DNA of 64,000 nucleotides from Ancylobacter oerskovii (GTDB lineage: Bacteria; Pseudomonadota; Alphaproteobacteria; Rhizobiales; Xanthobacteraceae): positions 248,001 to 312,000 of the forward strand of contig NZ_JAHBGB010000033.1 in NCBI RefSeq assembly GCF_018390555.1, read 5' to 3'. The notes beneath the pieces are model-generated. The model had not been told where the DNA came from. It did not search any database and worked only from the letters and a program-made list of their open reading frames with translations. Below are positions 32,862 to 41,616 of the stretch, one piece after another. A program made the translations under genes and the position numbers. Positions within the stretch are counted from its first letter, which is position 1, and each line of letters starts with the position of its first letter.

Positions 32862-34240
32862 CGGGCCTCGCCCCGCGCGACCGCGAGATCGACGCCGCCG
32901 CCCGAGGCGAGGGCGGAGAGCGCACCGCGGAGCCCGGCGATGGCGGCGGCGTCCATGCCGCCGAACGCCAGATTGGCCTCGAATTTGGCGGCAAGCTCGG
33001 CCTCGCCGAGCGGTTCATGCGCGCCGCCGCGCATATGTGGCTGCCGGAAGCTGATAAGCCGGCCATCCCGGAGCGTCGCCTCGAGATGGCCGGAGAAATT
33101 GCGCGGATACTCGTCCGCCGGGTCGATCTCGTAGGCGATCTTCGCGGCGAGCGCCTGCACGGCAACGTCCTGCGAGCGCGCATCGGTGAACTGGCCGAGG
33201 CCGGCGGCACCGTCGATGAAGGCTACCGCCATGCAATAGGGCGTCGAGAACTTGCCGGCATAGCCGTTGGGCGGGCGATGCTTGGCGACCAGCGGCTCCC
33301 ACAGACGGTGTACCGTGCCTTCGCCCACCTTGCAGCGGATGGAGACGATCTCGTCCGCGCTCACGCCGCTCGCCGCCAGCTTCAGCGCGCAGTCGACGAA
33401 GGGCTGGGTCATGGTCCCGCAGGCATAGGGCTTGAAGGCGAGGCCCTCTATGACCCAGCGCGTGCCGAGCCCTTCGGTCAGCCGGGCGAAGTCCGGCGCC
33501 CTCGAGGGGGCGAAGGCCTTGAACAGGCCATGCGTGCCCTCGAACACCGTGGCCGGCCCGGAAAAGCCGGCGCGGGCGAGATGCACGGCGCGCAGCCCCG
33601 CCTGCGCCGCCGCGCCGGCATGCAGGCGCTTGGTCGAGGAGCCGTCGGCGAGATATTCGATGATGCCCGAGGCGAGGCTGCCGGCGATGCCGAGCGCCCG
33701 CGCCGTAGTCTCGGCATCGAGGCCGAGCACGGCGGCGACCGTCGCAGTGGCCGCCGGGGCGCCGAAGATGGCGGTCGGGTGGAAGCCGGCCTTGTGCGTC
33801 GCCTGCGGGGCGACGAGGCTGAGGCGGCACATCAGCTCCGCCCCGACGGCGATGCCGCGCATTACCGCCGCGCCGCCGATGCCGTGCTGCTCGGCCGCCG
33901 CCAGCGCCGCCGGCACCACCACCGCGCCGGGATGCACCGGGCCGCCCTCGAAGGTGTCGTCGAAATCCTCGCCATGCGCGGCGGTGCCGTTGACCAGCGC
34001 CGCGTCGTACATGCCGAGCCGGCGCGCATGGCCGAGCGCGGTGCAGCGTCCGTCGTCGACGGCGCTGGCGAGCGCCGCCCGCACATAATCGGCATCGCGG
34101 GCGGCGACGATCAGCCCGGCAATGTCGAACAGCAGGCTGCGGCACACCGCGGCAGCTGCCGGGGAGGGCACCGCCGCAGCGGCGAAGCCGCCGACGGCAT
34201 TCGCAAGCGGCAGGGACGGGATGGGATCATGCGGGTTCAT
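32858..34240 (-). CDS. MmgE/PrpD family protein (first of two)
   Basis: A 460-residue member of the family that includes 2-methylcitrate dehydratase and cis-aconitate decarboxylase. Typical segments are LFDIAGLIVAARD, VNGTAAHGEDFDDTFEGGPVHPGAVVVPAALA (the first active-site region) and KPYACGTMTQPFVDCALKL (basic/polar substrate-binding stretch). It overlaps tctA upstream and the SDR gene downstream by 4 bp each. It differs strongly from the second MmgE/PrpD gene at 37402-38832, so the two probably act on different intermediates or as unlike subunits. The substrate is likely a tricarboxylic or unsaturated dicarboxylic acid; this is inferred from the family. Confidence 0.9.
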   Translation of the reverse strand: MNPHDPIPSLPLANAVGGFAAAAVPSPAAAAVCRSLLFDIAGLIVAARDADYVRAALASAVDDGRCTALGHARRLGMYDAALVNGTAAHGEDFDDTFEGGPVHPGAVVVPAALAAAEQHGIGGAAVMRGIAVGAELMCRLSLVAPQATHKAGFHPTAIFGAPAATATVAAVLGLDAETTARALGIAGSLASGIIEYLADGSSTKRLHAGAAAQAGLRAVHLARAGFSGPATVFEGTHGLFKAFAPSRAPDFARLTEGLGTRWVIEGLAFKPYACGTMTQPFVDCALKLAASGVSADEIVSIRCKVGEGTVHRLWEPLVAKHRPPNGYAGKFSTPYCMAVAFIDGAAGLGQFTDARSQDVAVQALAAKIAYEIDPADEYPRNFSGHLEATLRDGRLISFRQPHMRGGAHEPLGEAELAAKFEANLAFGGMDAAAIAGLRGALSALASGGGVDLAVARGEAR

Positions 34241-35763
34241 CCGTGCGCTTCCTGCCCATGGGTCTTGTGGTTGCGCGCCTGCTCCGCCCGGGCCCGGCGG
34301 CCGTCGCGCAGCTCGCGGGTGAGCGAGAAGACGACGAAGCCGGTGGCGGCGAGCAGCAGGCCGACGCAGATCGGGTCCTGCAGGAACACCATCATGTCGC
34401 CGCCCGACAGCACCAGCGAGCGCCGGTAGCTGGATTCCACCATGTGGCCGAGCACCACGCCGAGGATCATCGGCAGGAAGGGGAAGCCGGTGCGGCGCAT
34501 GAGGTAGCCGACGACGCCGAGCGCCAGCGCGATGCCGAGGTCAAAGGTGGAGGTGTTGAGCGTGTAGATGCCCGAGAGGATGAGCGCGAAGATGAAGCCG
34601 GCGCGATAGGGGCGCGGGCGGTTCACCAGCCACACCGCGGCGGGGAGCAGCAGCATGCCGACGCCGATCTGGGCGATGATGGCGACGAAGGAGCCGACAT
34701 AGAGGCTGTCGATGACCTGCGGGTTCTGCTCGAACAGGCGCGGGCCGGGCAGCAGGCCGTGCATCAAGAGGCCGCCGAGCAGCACCGCCGTCGAGTTGGA
34801 GCTGGGTATGCCGAAGCTGAGCAGCGGGATGAGCGCGGTGCTCGCCACCGTGTTGTTGGCGGCCTCCGGCGCCGCGACGCCTTCCTCCGAGCCCTTGCCG
34901 AACTTTTCCGGCGTCTTCGACCAGCGCCGCGCCTCGTTATAGGACATGAAGGCCGCGATGGAGCCGCCGCCGCCGGGGGTCAGCCCCTCGAACAGGCCGA
35001 GGATGCAGCCGATGATCTGCGAACGCTTCAGCCTGTTCATCATGGCGAGGCCGGGCAGGCGGATGCGCACCGATTCCTTCAGCTGCGTCAGCGAGACGGA
35101 GCCGGACTGGCTCATCAGTTCGGTGAGCGCGAACAGGCCGACCATCACCAGCACCGGTTCGACGCCGTTGAGCAGGTCCGGCACGTCGAAGGTGAAGCGG
35201 GTGACGCCGGAGATCGGGTCGGTGCCGACGGTGGCGATCATCAGGCCGATCACCGCCGCCGCGAGGCCCTTCACCAGCGAGCCGCCGGTCATCGAGGCGA
35301 TGACGCTGAGGCCGAGAATGCCCAGCCCGAAATAGGAGGGCGGGGTGAAGGCGAGCGCCAGCCAGGACAGGGGCTCGGTGAGCAGCACCAGCATGGCCAA
35401 GCCGAACAGGCTGCCGACCACGCCGGACATCAGCGAGATGCCGAGCGCTTCGCCGGCGCGGCCCTGGCGGTTCAGCTCGTAGCCGTCGATCACGGTGGCG
35501 GCGGAGGAATTGGTGCCGGGCGTGCGGATCAGGATGGCCGGGATCGAGCCGCCATATTCGGCGCCGATATAGACGCAGGCGAGCAGCGCGATCGCCATCG
35601 CCGGGTCCATCGTGTAGGTGAAGGGCAGCACCAGCGCCATGGTGATCGAGGCGGAGATGCCGGGCAGCGCCCCGCCGAGGATGCCCCAGGTGAGACCCAT
35701 GATCGCCACCGGGATCAGCGGCGTGCCGGTGAGCAGATGGACGATGTCCCAGAACGTCGTCAT
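34237..35763 (-). CDS. tctA: Tripartite tricarboxylate transporter, large membrane subunit TctA
   Basis: Main permease of a TTT-type uptake system driven by ion gradients. The 508 residues contain about 10-12 hydrophobic segments. The N-terminal signature GGALPGISASITMALVLPFTYTM and the segments YIGAEYGGSIPAILIRTPGTNSSAATVIDGY and GSEEGVAAPEAANNTVASTALIPLLSFGIPSS are diagnostic of the family. It overlaps tctB by 4 bp upstream and mmgE1 by 4 bp downstream. Confidence 0.95.
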   Translation of the reverse strand: MTTFWDIVHLLTGTPLIPVAIMGLTWGILGGALPGISASITMALVLPFTYTMDPAMAIALLACVYIGAEYGGSIPAILIRTPGTNSSAATVIDGYELNRQGRAGEALGISLMSGVVGSLFGLAMLVLLTEPLSWLALAFTPPSYFGLGILGLSVIASMTGGSLVKGLAAAVIGLMIATVGTDPISGVTRFTFDVPDLLNGVEPVLVMVGLFALTELMSQSGSVSLTQLKESVRIRLPGLAMMNRLKRSQIIGCILGLFEGLTPGGGGSIAAFMSYNEARRWSKTPEKFGKGSEEGVAAPEAANNTVASTALIPLLSFGIPSSNSTAVLLGGLLMHGLLPGPRLFEQNPQVIDSLYVGSFVAIIAQIGVGMLLLPAAVWLVNRPRPYRAGFIFALILSGIYTLNTSTFDLGIALALGVVGYLMRRTGFPFLPMILGVVLGHMVESSYRRSLVLSGGDMMVFLQDPICVGLLLAATGFVVFSLTRELRDGRRARAEQARNHKTHGQEAHG

Positions 35764-36236
35764 GAGAACAACCCCTGAAACAGCGTGCCGACGGGCTGGT
35801 TGACCCCGAGGAGTTTGACGAACACGGCCCAGTACAGCACTGCGCCGCCCAGCGCCGCGGCCGGCAGCGTCCAGTTTCGCGGCGCACCTTCATAGAGCGC
35901 CACCGCACCGATCAGAAGCGCGACGCCGAGCAGATAGCCGACATAGGGGAGCAGCAGCACATAGGCCGCGCCCAGGGCGAGGAAGCCGAGGGCGCGCGGC
36001 AGCCGCGCGTCGCGCTCCTCATCCTCCGGCGCCGTGGCCGCCTCGCTCCGCGCGGCGAGCACGCCCCGCACGAGAAGGATGAGACCCAGCAGCGCCAGCA
36101 CCAGGGCCAGCACATGCGGCAGGCCGACCGCGCCGACCTCGTCCTCCAGCGTGCTGTCGGGAATCGCCCCGGTGGCCCAGTAGTAGATCCCGGCCACCGC
36201 GAGCAGCGCTACGCCGCTCCAAGCGTCCTTGTTCAT
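35760..36236 (-). CDS. tctB: Tripartite tricarboxylate transporter, small membrane subunit TctB
   Basis: Small permease subunit that pairs with TctA. The 158 residues begin MNKDAWSGVALLAVAGIYYWA and hold four predicted membrane segments, the rest being VLALVLALLGLILLVRGVL, ALGFLALGAAYVLLLPYVGYLLGVALLI and PAAALGGAVLYWAVFVKLLG. The Met at 36236 is preceded by GGGAAAGGG; the frame is open to 36293. Its stop overlaps the tctA start. The 115 bp up to tctC contain a GC hairpin only. Confidence 0.9.
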   Translation of the reverse strand: MNKDAWSGVALLAVAGIYYWATGAIPDSTLEDEVGAVGLPHVLALVLALLGLILLVRGVLAARSEAATAPEDEERDARLPRALGFLALGAAYVLLLPYVGYLLGVALLIGAVALYEGAPRNWTLPAAALGGAVLYWAVFVKLLGVNQPVGTLFQGLFS

Positions 36237-36351
36237 GACAGACCCTTTCCCGAAGCCGCGGCGCGGCCGCCTCCGGCCATGCGTCGCGACCATGCATCGC
36301 GCAGGGTGATCCGGCCGGCGCGCGCCGCGCCGGTGGTGGCGGGAGCCGGCG

Positions 36352-37338
36352 CTACTTGATGGCGCCGGTCTCCTTCAGGAAGGCTTCGGTGGTGGTGGCG
36401 AAGGAATTCACGAAGGCGGGATAGTCCTTGTGGTCGATGAACTTCGCCACCAGCACCTCCTCGGTGTATTCCTTCCTGTAGTCGGGATCCTGCAGCACCT
36501 TCTGGATCGCCGCGTCCCACGTCTTGGTCACCGCGTCCGGCAGGCCCTTCGGGCCGGCGAGGCCGCGGAACTTCACCAGCTGGACGTCGTAGCCGGCTTC
36601 CTTCACCGTCGGCACGTCCGGCTTCTCCGGCAAGCGCTCGGGGTTGAAGGTGGCGAGCACGCGGATCTTGCCGGCCTCGATCTGCGACCGCAGTTCCTGA
36701 AACTCGCCGACGCCGATGTCGAGCGTGCCGTTGAGCACGTTCAGCATCATGTCGCCGCCGCCCTCATGGGTGACGATGGCGGCGTTGACGCCGGCGGCGC
36801 GCTTGAGCTGCTCGGCGGCCTGGCGCTCCAGCGAGGCCGGGTTCGCCGCCCCCCACTTGCCGCGCTCCTTCTTCGCCTTGTCGACCACGTCCTGCAGCGT
36901 CTTGTAGGGGCCGTCCGCACGGGTGAACACCACCTCGCTGTCGGCGAAGATGTTCGCCAGCGGCTCCAGGTCCTTGTAGGTCTTGGGCGGCTTCGACAGC
37001 AGCGAGGTGTAGATGTAGGTCGGCGTGGTGGCGTAGAACACGCTGCCATCCGCCGGTGCGCCGGCGACGCGCGCCACCGCCTTGGCGCCGCTGCCGCCCT
37101 GCACGTTCTCGACGACGAAGGTGGCGTCGATATATTTGCCGAGATATTTCGACAGCTCGCGCAGGAACACGTCGGAGCCGCCGCCGGGGCTGGAATGGGT
37201 GACCAGCGTCACCACCTTGACCGGATACGGCGCCGGCTCGGCTGCCGCCCTGCCGGCCAGGAGACCGCTCCCCGCCAGCGCACCGGCAAGGAGAAGCGCC
37301 AGACCCGTCCTGCGGGTCAGATCGGCCTTGAAGTTCAT
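36352..37338 (-). CDS. tctC: Tripartite tricarboxylate transporter substrate-binding protein TctC
   Basis: Periplasmic binding protein that selects the substrate. The 328-residue protein has a signal peptide (RRTGLALLLAGALAGSGLLAGRAAA, cleaved after about residue 33), followed by the Bug/TctC core: YPVKVVTLVTHSSPGGGSDVFLREL, NVQGGSGAKAVARVAGAPADG and GALDI-like GTLDIGVGEF. It is encoded 115 bp upstream of tctB, with mmgE2 before it. Bug proteins bind carboxylates through backbone and water contacts, so the ligand cannot be read from the sequence. Confidence 0.93.
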   Translation of the reverse strand: MNFKADLTRRTGLALLLAGALAGSGLLAGRAAAEPAPYPVKVVTLVTHSSPGGGSDVFLRELSKYLGKYIDATFVVENVQGGSGAKAVARVAGAPADGSVFYATTPTYIYTSLLSKPPKTYKDLEPLANIFADSEVVFTRADGPYKTLQDVVDKAKKERGKWGAANPASLERQAAEQLKRAAGVNAAIVTHEGGGDMMLNVLNGTLDIGVGEFQELRSQIEAGKIRVLATFNPERLPEKPDVPTVKEAGYDVQLVKFRGLAGPKGLPDAVTKTWDAAIQKVLQDPDYRKEYTEEVLVAKFIDHKDYPAFVNSFATTTEAFLKETGAIK

Positions 37339-37401
37339 GCTCGTTCCTCCCAGTGAAAGGCGGCACCTCTTCGGGTTGCTCGCCGGTCGTCGCGCGGATC
37401 G

Positions 37402-38832
37402 CTATTCCGCCACCGCCCGCACCTCGCCGGCATCGGTGGCGGAAAGCAGGGCCATCAGCCGCGAAAGGTCGGCGCCGGTGTCGAGCCCGCGCGCCAGCGC
37501 CAGCACATCCTCCTGCGCGGAAGCGTGCAGCACGCCCTCGGCGCACATGCGGAACTTGCCATCGAGATCGGCATCGCTGATCGGGTTGAGCGGCCCGCCG
37601 CGATAGCGCTCGTCCGCCCATTCCACCAGCGTGCGGCCGTCCCGCGTCTCGACCTCGATGCGCGAGCGGATCAGGTCGTAGCCGCGCGCGTCGATCTCCG
37701 GGTCGTTGATGACGTCGGTGTGCCCCTGCAGATCCTGCATGGCCGGGCCGGCGACGAAGGCGTCCTCGAACTCGTGGTGGCTGGCGCGGCGGCGCAGCAC
37801 GATCATCGACAGCAGCGCCGGCATGGAGAACTTCGCCTGCAGATGGTTGCGGGCGATCGGATAGCGGATCGGCTCGATGATGTTCTTGCCGGCGAAGAAG
37901 CGGATGCGTTCCACCTCTTCGGGCTTGAGGTCGTGGTCGAGCACCAGCTTCAGCATGGCGTCCATCGACTGGTGAGTGAGGATGCCCGACGGATAGGGCT
38001 TGATCGACACGCCGGGGCTCACGATGGTCAGCGGGGCGCCGAAGCCCTGCGCCGCCTTGCCGGCGTCGAAGCCCTCGCCCATCACCGAGAAGAAGCCCCA
38101 GGGGCCATCGAGAGCGGCCGGGTCGGCATCGAAGCCGCGGGCAGCCAGCAGCGCCGCGGTGACGCCGTTCTCGCAGGCGCGCCCGACATGCAGCGGCTTG
38201 GTCATGGTGCCGAAATTCACCCGGATGCCGGCGGCGAGGCTGGCGGCGATGCCGAAGGCATGGGCGAGGCGCGGGCCGGTGAGGCCGAGCAGCCTGGCGG
38301 CGGCGACGCAGGCGCCGAAGGTGCCCACCGTGCCGCTGGAATGGTGGCCGCGCCGGTAGTGGCGGGGCAGCATCCACTCGGAGATCTTGCACTCCACCTC
38401 GAAGCCGAGCTGGAAGGCGAGCATCACCTCCCGCCCGTCGCGCTGGCCGAGCATGTCGGCGACGATCAGCGCCGCGGTCAGCGGCGGGATGGTGGGGTGG
38501 GTCAAGAGGCCGTAGACATGCGCCGGATCGTGCGAGACCTGGGTGTCGTCCCAGTCATGGGCATGGCCGGCGGTTCCCCAGACGCGGGCGGCCAGCGCCG
38601 CGGGAACGCGGCGGCGCCCGGCCGCCGGCAATGGCGCGTCGGCGCGCCCGCCCTGATCCAGCGCATCCTCGGCCAGGATCCGCACTGACGGCTCCCGGCT
38701 GCCGGCGAGATAGAGGCCCACGGCGTCGACGATGCAGCGACGGCCGATGCGCAGCGCCTCCTCGGGAAGGTCCGCATAGCGGGTCGTCTCGACGAACCGC
38801 AGCGCCTGGCTCGTGACGTCGGCAGCGCTCAT
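37402..38832 (-). CDS. MmgE/PrpD family protein (second of two)
   Basis: A 476-residue relative of 2-methylcitrate dehydratase. Family segments include RVWGTAGHAHDWDDTQ (active-site loop), HHSSGTVGTFGACVAAARLLGLT and GTMTKPLHVGRACENGVTAALLAARGF. AGGAG lies 7 nt before the Met at 38832, which decides the start; the frame is open to 38883. It lies 34 bp after the GntR gene and 63 bp before tctC on the same strand. It shares the fold but little sequence with the first MmgE/PrpD gene in the cluster. Confidence 0.9.
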   Translation of the reverse strand: MSAADVTSQALRFVETTRYADLPEEALRIGRRCIVDAVGLYLAGSREPSVRILAEDALDQGGRADAPLPAAGRRRVPAALAARVWGTAGHAHDWDDTQVSHDPAHVYGLLTHPTIPPLTAALIVADMLGQRDGREVMLAFQLGFEVECKISEWMLPRHYRRGHHSSGTVGTFGACVAAARLLGLTGPRLAHAFGIAASLAAGIRVNFGTMTKPLHVGRACENGVTAALLAARGFDADPAALDGPWGFFSVMGEGFDAGKAAQGFGAPLTIVSPGVSIKPYPSGILTHQSMDAMLKLVLDHDLKPEEVERIRFFAGKNIIEPIRYPIARNHLQAKFSMPALLSMIVLRRRASHHEFEDAFVAGPAMQDLQGHTDVINDPEIDARGYDLIRSRIEVETRDGRTLVEWADERYRGGPLNPISDADLDGKFRMCAEGVLHASAQEDVLALARGLDTGADLSRLMALLSATDAGEVRAVAE

Positions 38833-38866
38833 GAACAACTCCTGCGATGGATAAGGCGATGAAATT

Positions 38867-39535
38867 TCAGGAAAGGCCGGCATTCGCCGCCAGCCGCCGC
38901 TTCGCCGACATCACATGCGCCATATGGGCGGCCTGGGCGCGGTCGGGGTCGCGGGCGGCGATCGCCTCGACCATTTCGTGGTGCTCGCGATTGGAGACCT
39001 GCATGGAATCGACGAGCGCCAGATTGCGCGCGCGGTAGAGCTGCAGCTGCTTGATCAGCGACAGATATTGCCCGGCGAGCACCGGATTGGCGGCGTGGGC
39101 GACGATGAATTCATGCAGCGCGAAATTCTCGCGCAGATAGCGATCGGTGTCGTCGGCGGCGATCGCCTCGTCCATGGCGGCGACGAAGCCGCGCAGCGTG
39201 GCGATCTCCTGCTCGCTGGCGCGCATCGCCAGCAAGCGTCCGGCAAGCGCAAACAGGAACGCCCGCACATCATAGATCTGCGCCGCCTGCTCCGGCGTGA
39301 GCTTGCGCACGAACACTCCCCGGTTGGGGATCTGCTCGATCAGGCCGCTCGATTCCAGCGAACGAAGCGCCTCGCGGATCGGCCCCCGGCTGGTGCCGAA
39401 GCGCAGCGTCAGCTCCTTCTCGTTGATGCGGTCGCCGGGCGCGTACTGGCCGCTCAGGATCACCCGCTGGATCTCCTCCTCGATCAGCATCGGCAGGGAA
39501 CGGGATTTCAGCAGTTCGATCTCTGGCGTCGGCAT
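38867..39535 (-). CDS. GntR-family transcriptional regulator (FadR/FCD subfamily)
   Basis: Predicted ligand-responsive repressor. The N-terminal winged helix-turn-helix (ILSGQYAPGDRINEKELTLRFGTSRGPIREALRSLESSGLI) is canonical for GntR. The all-helical FCD domain (residues ~85-215) has the metal-site residues typical of the subfamily (ENFALHEFIVAH, SNREHHEMVEAI, AAHMAHV). The Met at 39535 has GGAGGG 5 nt upstream, unlike the earlier in-frame ATG at 39556, so it is preferred. It heads the run regulator-mmgE2-tctCBA-mmgE1-SDR and has a perfect palindrome 47 bp before its start, which suggests autoregulation and control of the whole run. Confidence 0.92.
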   Translation of the reverse strand: MPTPEIELLKSRSLPMLIEEEIQRVILSGQYAPGDRINEKELTLRFGTSRGPIREALRSLESSGLIEQIPNRGVFVRKLTPEQAAQIYDVRAFLFALAGRLLAMRASEQEIATLRGFVAAMDEAIAADDTDRYLRENFALHEFIVAHAANPVLAGQYLSLIKQLQLYRARNLALVDSMQVSNREHHEMVEAIAARDPDRAQAAHMAHVMSAKRRLAANAGLS

Positions 39536-39554
39536 GCGCCCCTCCGTTATCGGC

Positions 39555-39583
39555 ATCTGACAGAGGAATTGCCCTCATGTCAA
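39555..39583 (-). promoter_or_regulatory. Predicted promoter of the gntR-mmgE-tct operon
   Basis: A perfect -35 box TTGACA (39583-39578, minus strand) is followed after 17 bp by TCAGAT (39560-39555). The -35 overlaps the end of the palindrome at 39582-39610 by two bases, so a bound regulator could block RNA polymerase. The -10 is weak. Confidence 0.5.
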
Positions 39584-39610
39584 TTGAAGATTGTCCTACA
39601 ATTTTCAATT
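39582..39610. promoter_or_regulatory. Perfect 29-bp palindrome, probable GntR operator
   Basis: Outer arms AATTGAA (39582-39588) and TTCAATT (39604-39610) and inner arms ATTGT (39590-39594) and ACAAT (39598-39602) are all perfect inverted repeats, with single-base and CCT spacers. The inner ATTGT-N3-ACAAT has the TNGTNNNACNA form known for FadR/FCD-type GntR regulators. It is sharply AT-rich in very GC-rich DNA and lies directly upstream of the regulator gene. Confidence 0.82.
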
Positions 39611-39733
39611 TCACGGCGAGGATATCGTCGTGCGACCGCCAGCCGTGGGCGGCGACGGGAACGGTGACGCACGCAAGCGCCTGCCGCCGGCTTTCCGCCG
39701 ACGTCATGGAAGGGGAAATCGGGTCTGAGCGGA

Positions 39734-40087
39734 TCAGGGCGCCGGCGGATGCGCCGCCCGGCTGTCGTCCGGCACCTGCGCGCGTTCATCCATGCCGTAG
39801 TCGCGCAGGATGCCCGCCACCCGCAGCCGGTAGTCGCGGAACACCCCGCCGCGTCCCTTGCCCTGCGCGGCTCGATGCGAGGGCAGGCAACGCCAGGCGC
39901 GCACGGCCTCCTCGTCGCGCCAGATGGAAAGCGACAGCAGCTTGCCGGGCTCGGTGAGGCTTTCGAAGCGCTCCACCGAGATGAAGCCGTCGCGCCCTTC
40001 GAGATCCGCCTTCAAGGCGGCGGCCAGCTCGAGATAGTGCTGGCGTTGGCCTTCCGCCGGCCAAACCTCGAAGATGACGGCAATCAT
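39734..40087 (-). CDS. Antibiotic biosynthesis monooxygenase (ABM) domain protein
   Basis: A 117-residue dimeric alpha+beta barrel protein. The ABM core is VIFEVWPAEGQRQHYLELAAALKADLEGRDGFISVERFES followed by LLSLSIWRDEEAVRAWR. Such proteins act as small quinone-forming monooxygenases, haem-degrading enzymes or sensors; nothing here decides between these. GGGAG lies 7 nt before the ATG. It is upstream of the gntR promoter on the same strand and ends in a Pro/Ala tail. Confidence 0.85.
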   Translation of the reverse strand: MIAVIFEVWPAEGQRQHYLELAAALKADLEGRDGFISVERFESLTEPGKLLSLSIWRDEEAVRAWRCLPSHRAAQGKGRGGVFRDYRLRVAGILRDYGMDERAQVPDDSRAAHPPAP

Positions 40088-40134
40088 GGCGTGCTCCCGA
40101 ACAGACGTTTCGAATTCCGTCGCGGCCTATAGCA

Positions 40135-40244
40135 CCCTCATCCCGAGGCGCGAGCGCCGGCGAGCCTCGAAGGATGCTCATCCGGGCGCGCGAGACCCCC
40201 ATCCTTCGAGGCCCGGCCTGCGGCCGGGCACCTCAGGATGAGGG
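40135..40244. repeat. Intergenic palindromic repeat, copy 2 of 2
   Basis: A ~110-bp inverted repeat with CCCTCATCCCGAGG at one end and CCTCAGGATGAGGG at the other, plus the inner pair GCCTCGAAGGAT / ATCCTTCGAGGC. Its right half is nearly identical to that of the element at 18733-18840. It lies between glcF and the ABM gene. Confidence 0.88.
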
Positions 40245-40287
40245 CGTCTGAGGGGTCGGACGTCAAGAAGACTCTCCCCGCCCCGCC

Positions 40288-41616
40288 TCACTCCGCCGCG
40301 ACGGCGAAGGTGTCCGGCAACGGGCTCGGGCCACCGGTCGCCCAGTCCAGCAGCTCAACCGTATGCACGGCGAGGATGGCGGTGCCGCCGCCGATCTGGG
40401 TGAGGCAGCCAATATTGCCGGCGGCGATCACCTGCGGCTGCGTGCGCTCGATATTCGCCACCTTGCGGTCGCGCAGCCGGCCGGCGATCTCCGGCTGGAG
40501 GATATTGTAGGTGCCGGCCGAGCCGCAGCACAGATGCCCCTCGGCCGGCTCCAGCACGGTGAAGCCGGCGCGGGCCAGCAATTCCTTCGGCGCCGTCTTC
40601 ACCTTCTGCCCGTGCTGCAGCGAGCAGGCGGAGTGATAGGCGACGCGCATCCCCGCCTCGATCACCGGTGCCGGCAGCTCGCGCTCGACCAGAAATTCGC
40701 TGATGTCCTTGGCCAGCGCGGAGACCTTCGCCGCCTTCTCGGCATAGGCGGGCTCCAGGCGCAGCATGTGGCCGTAATCCTTGATGGTGGTGCCGCAGCC
40801 CGACGTGGTGACGAGGATGGCGTCGAGCCCCTCGCCCTCAATCTCCCGCCACCAGGCGTCGACATTGGCGCGGGCATTGGCGAGCGCCGGCTCCTCCTTG
40901 CCCATGTGATGGGTGAGCGAGCCGCAGCAGCCGCCGCCGACCGGGCGTACCACCTCCACCCCCATGCGGGTGAGCAGGCGGATCGTCGCCTCGTCGATCT
41001 CCGGCCGCAGCACCGGCTGGGCGCAGCCGTCGAGCAGCGCCACGCGGGCGCGGCGGGCGCCGAGCGCCGGGAACTTGCGGACAGTCTCGCTCGCCGAGCG
41101 GGTGGCAGGACGGGCCGGCGCCAGCTTCAGCATGGCGGCGACCGGGGCGAGGCCGGGGACCTGGCCGATCATCCCGGCAAAGGGACGCGCCAGCATGGCG
41201 CCGGCCAGTGACAGGCGGAACAGCGACCGGCTCGGCAGCACTTTCGCCAGCACCGCGCGCAGCGTGCGGTCGAGGAAGGGGCGCTTGTAGGTCTTCTCGA
41301 TATGATCGCGGGCATGGTCGACGAGGTGCATGTAGTGCACCCCGGACGGGCAGGTGGTCATGCAGGACAGGCAGGAGAGGCAGCGGTCGACATGCTTGGC
41401 GACCTCGGCGGTGGCCGGCCGGTCGTTCTCCAGCATGTCCTTGATCAGGTAGATGCGCCCGCGCGGTGAATCGAGTTCGTCGCCGAGCAGCGTGTAGGTC
41501 GGGCAGGTGGCGGTGCAGAAACCGCAATGGACGCACGCGCGAAGAATCTGTTCGGAACGAGCGACCTGCGGATCGGCGAGCTGGGCGAGCGAGAAATGGG
41601 TCTGCATGGTCCTCAC
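40288..41616 (-). CDS. glcF: Glycolate oxidase iron-sulfur subunit
   Basis: Electron-transfer subunit of glycolate (or a related 2-hydroxyacid) dehydrogenase. The 442-residue protein has two 4Fe-4S motifs of the CxxCxxCxxxCP type: CVHCGFCTATCP and CLSCLSCMTTCP. Two Cys-rich CCG domains follow (GGGCCGSLTHHMG; GHLCCGSAGTYN). It overlaps glcE by 4 bp and is the last gene of this operon. The palindromic repeat lies downstream. Confidence 0.95.
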   Translation of the reverse strand: MRTMQTHFSLAQLADPQVARSEQILRACVHCGFCTATCPTYTLLGDELDSPRGRIYLIKDMLENDRPATAEVAKHVDRCLSCLSCMTTCPSGVHYMHLVDHARDHIEKTYKRPFLDRTLRAVLAKVLPSRSLFRLSLAGAMLARPFAGMIGQVPGLAPVAAMLKLAPARPATRSASETVRKFPALGARRARVALLDGCAQPVLRPEIDEATIRLLTRMGVEVVRPVGGGCCGSLTHHMGKEEPALANARANVDAWWREIEGEGLDAILVTTSGCGTTIKDYGHMLRLEPAYAEKAAKVSALAKDISEFLVERELPAPVIEAGMRVAYHSACSLQHGQKVKTAPKELLARAGFTVLEPAEGHLCCGSAGTYNILQPEIAGRLRDRKVANIERTQPQVIAAGNIGCLTQIGGGTAILAVHTVELLDWATGGPSPLPDTFAVAAE

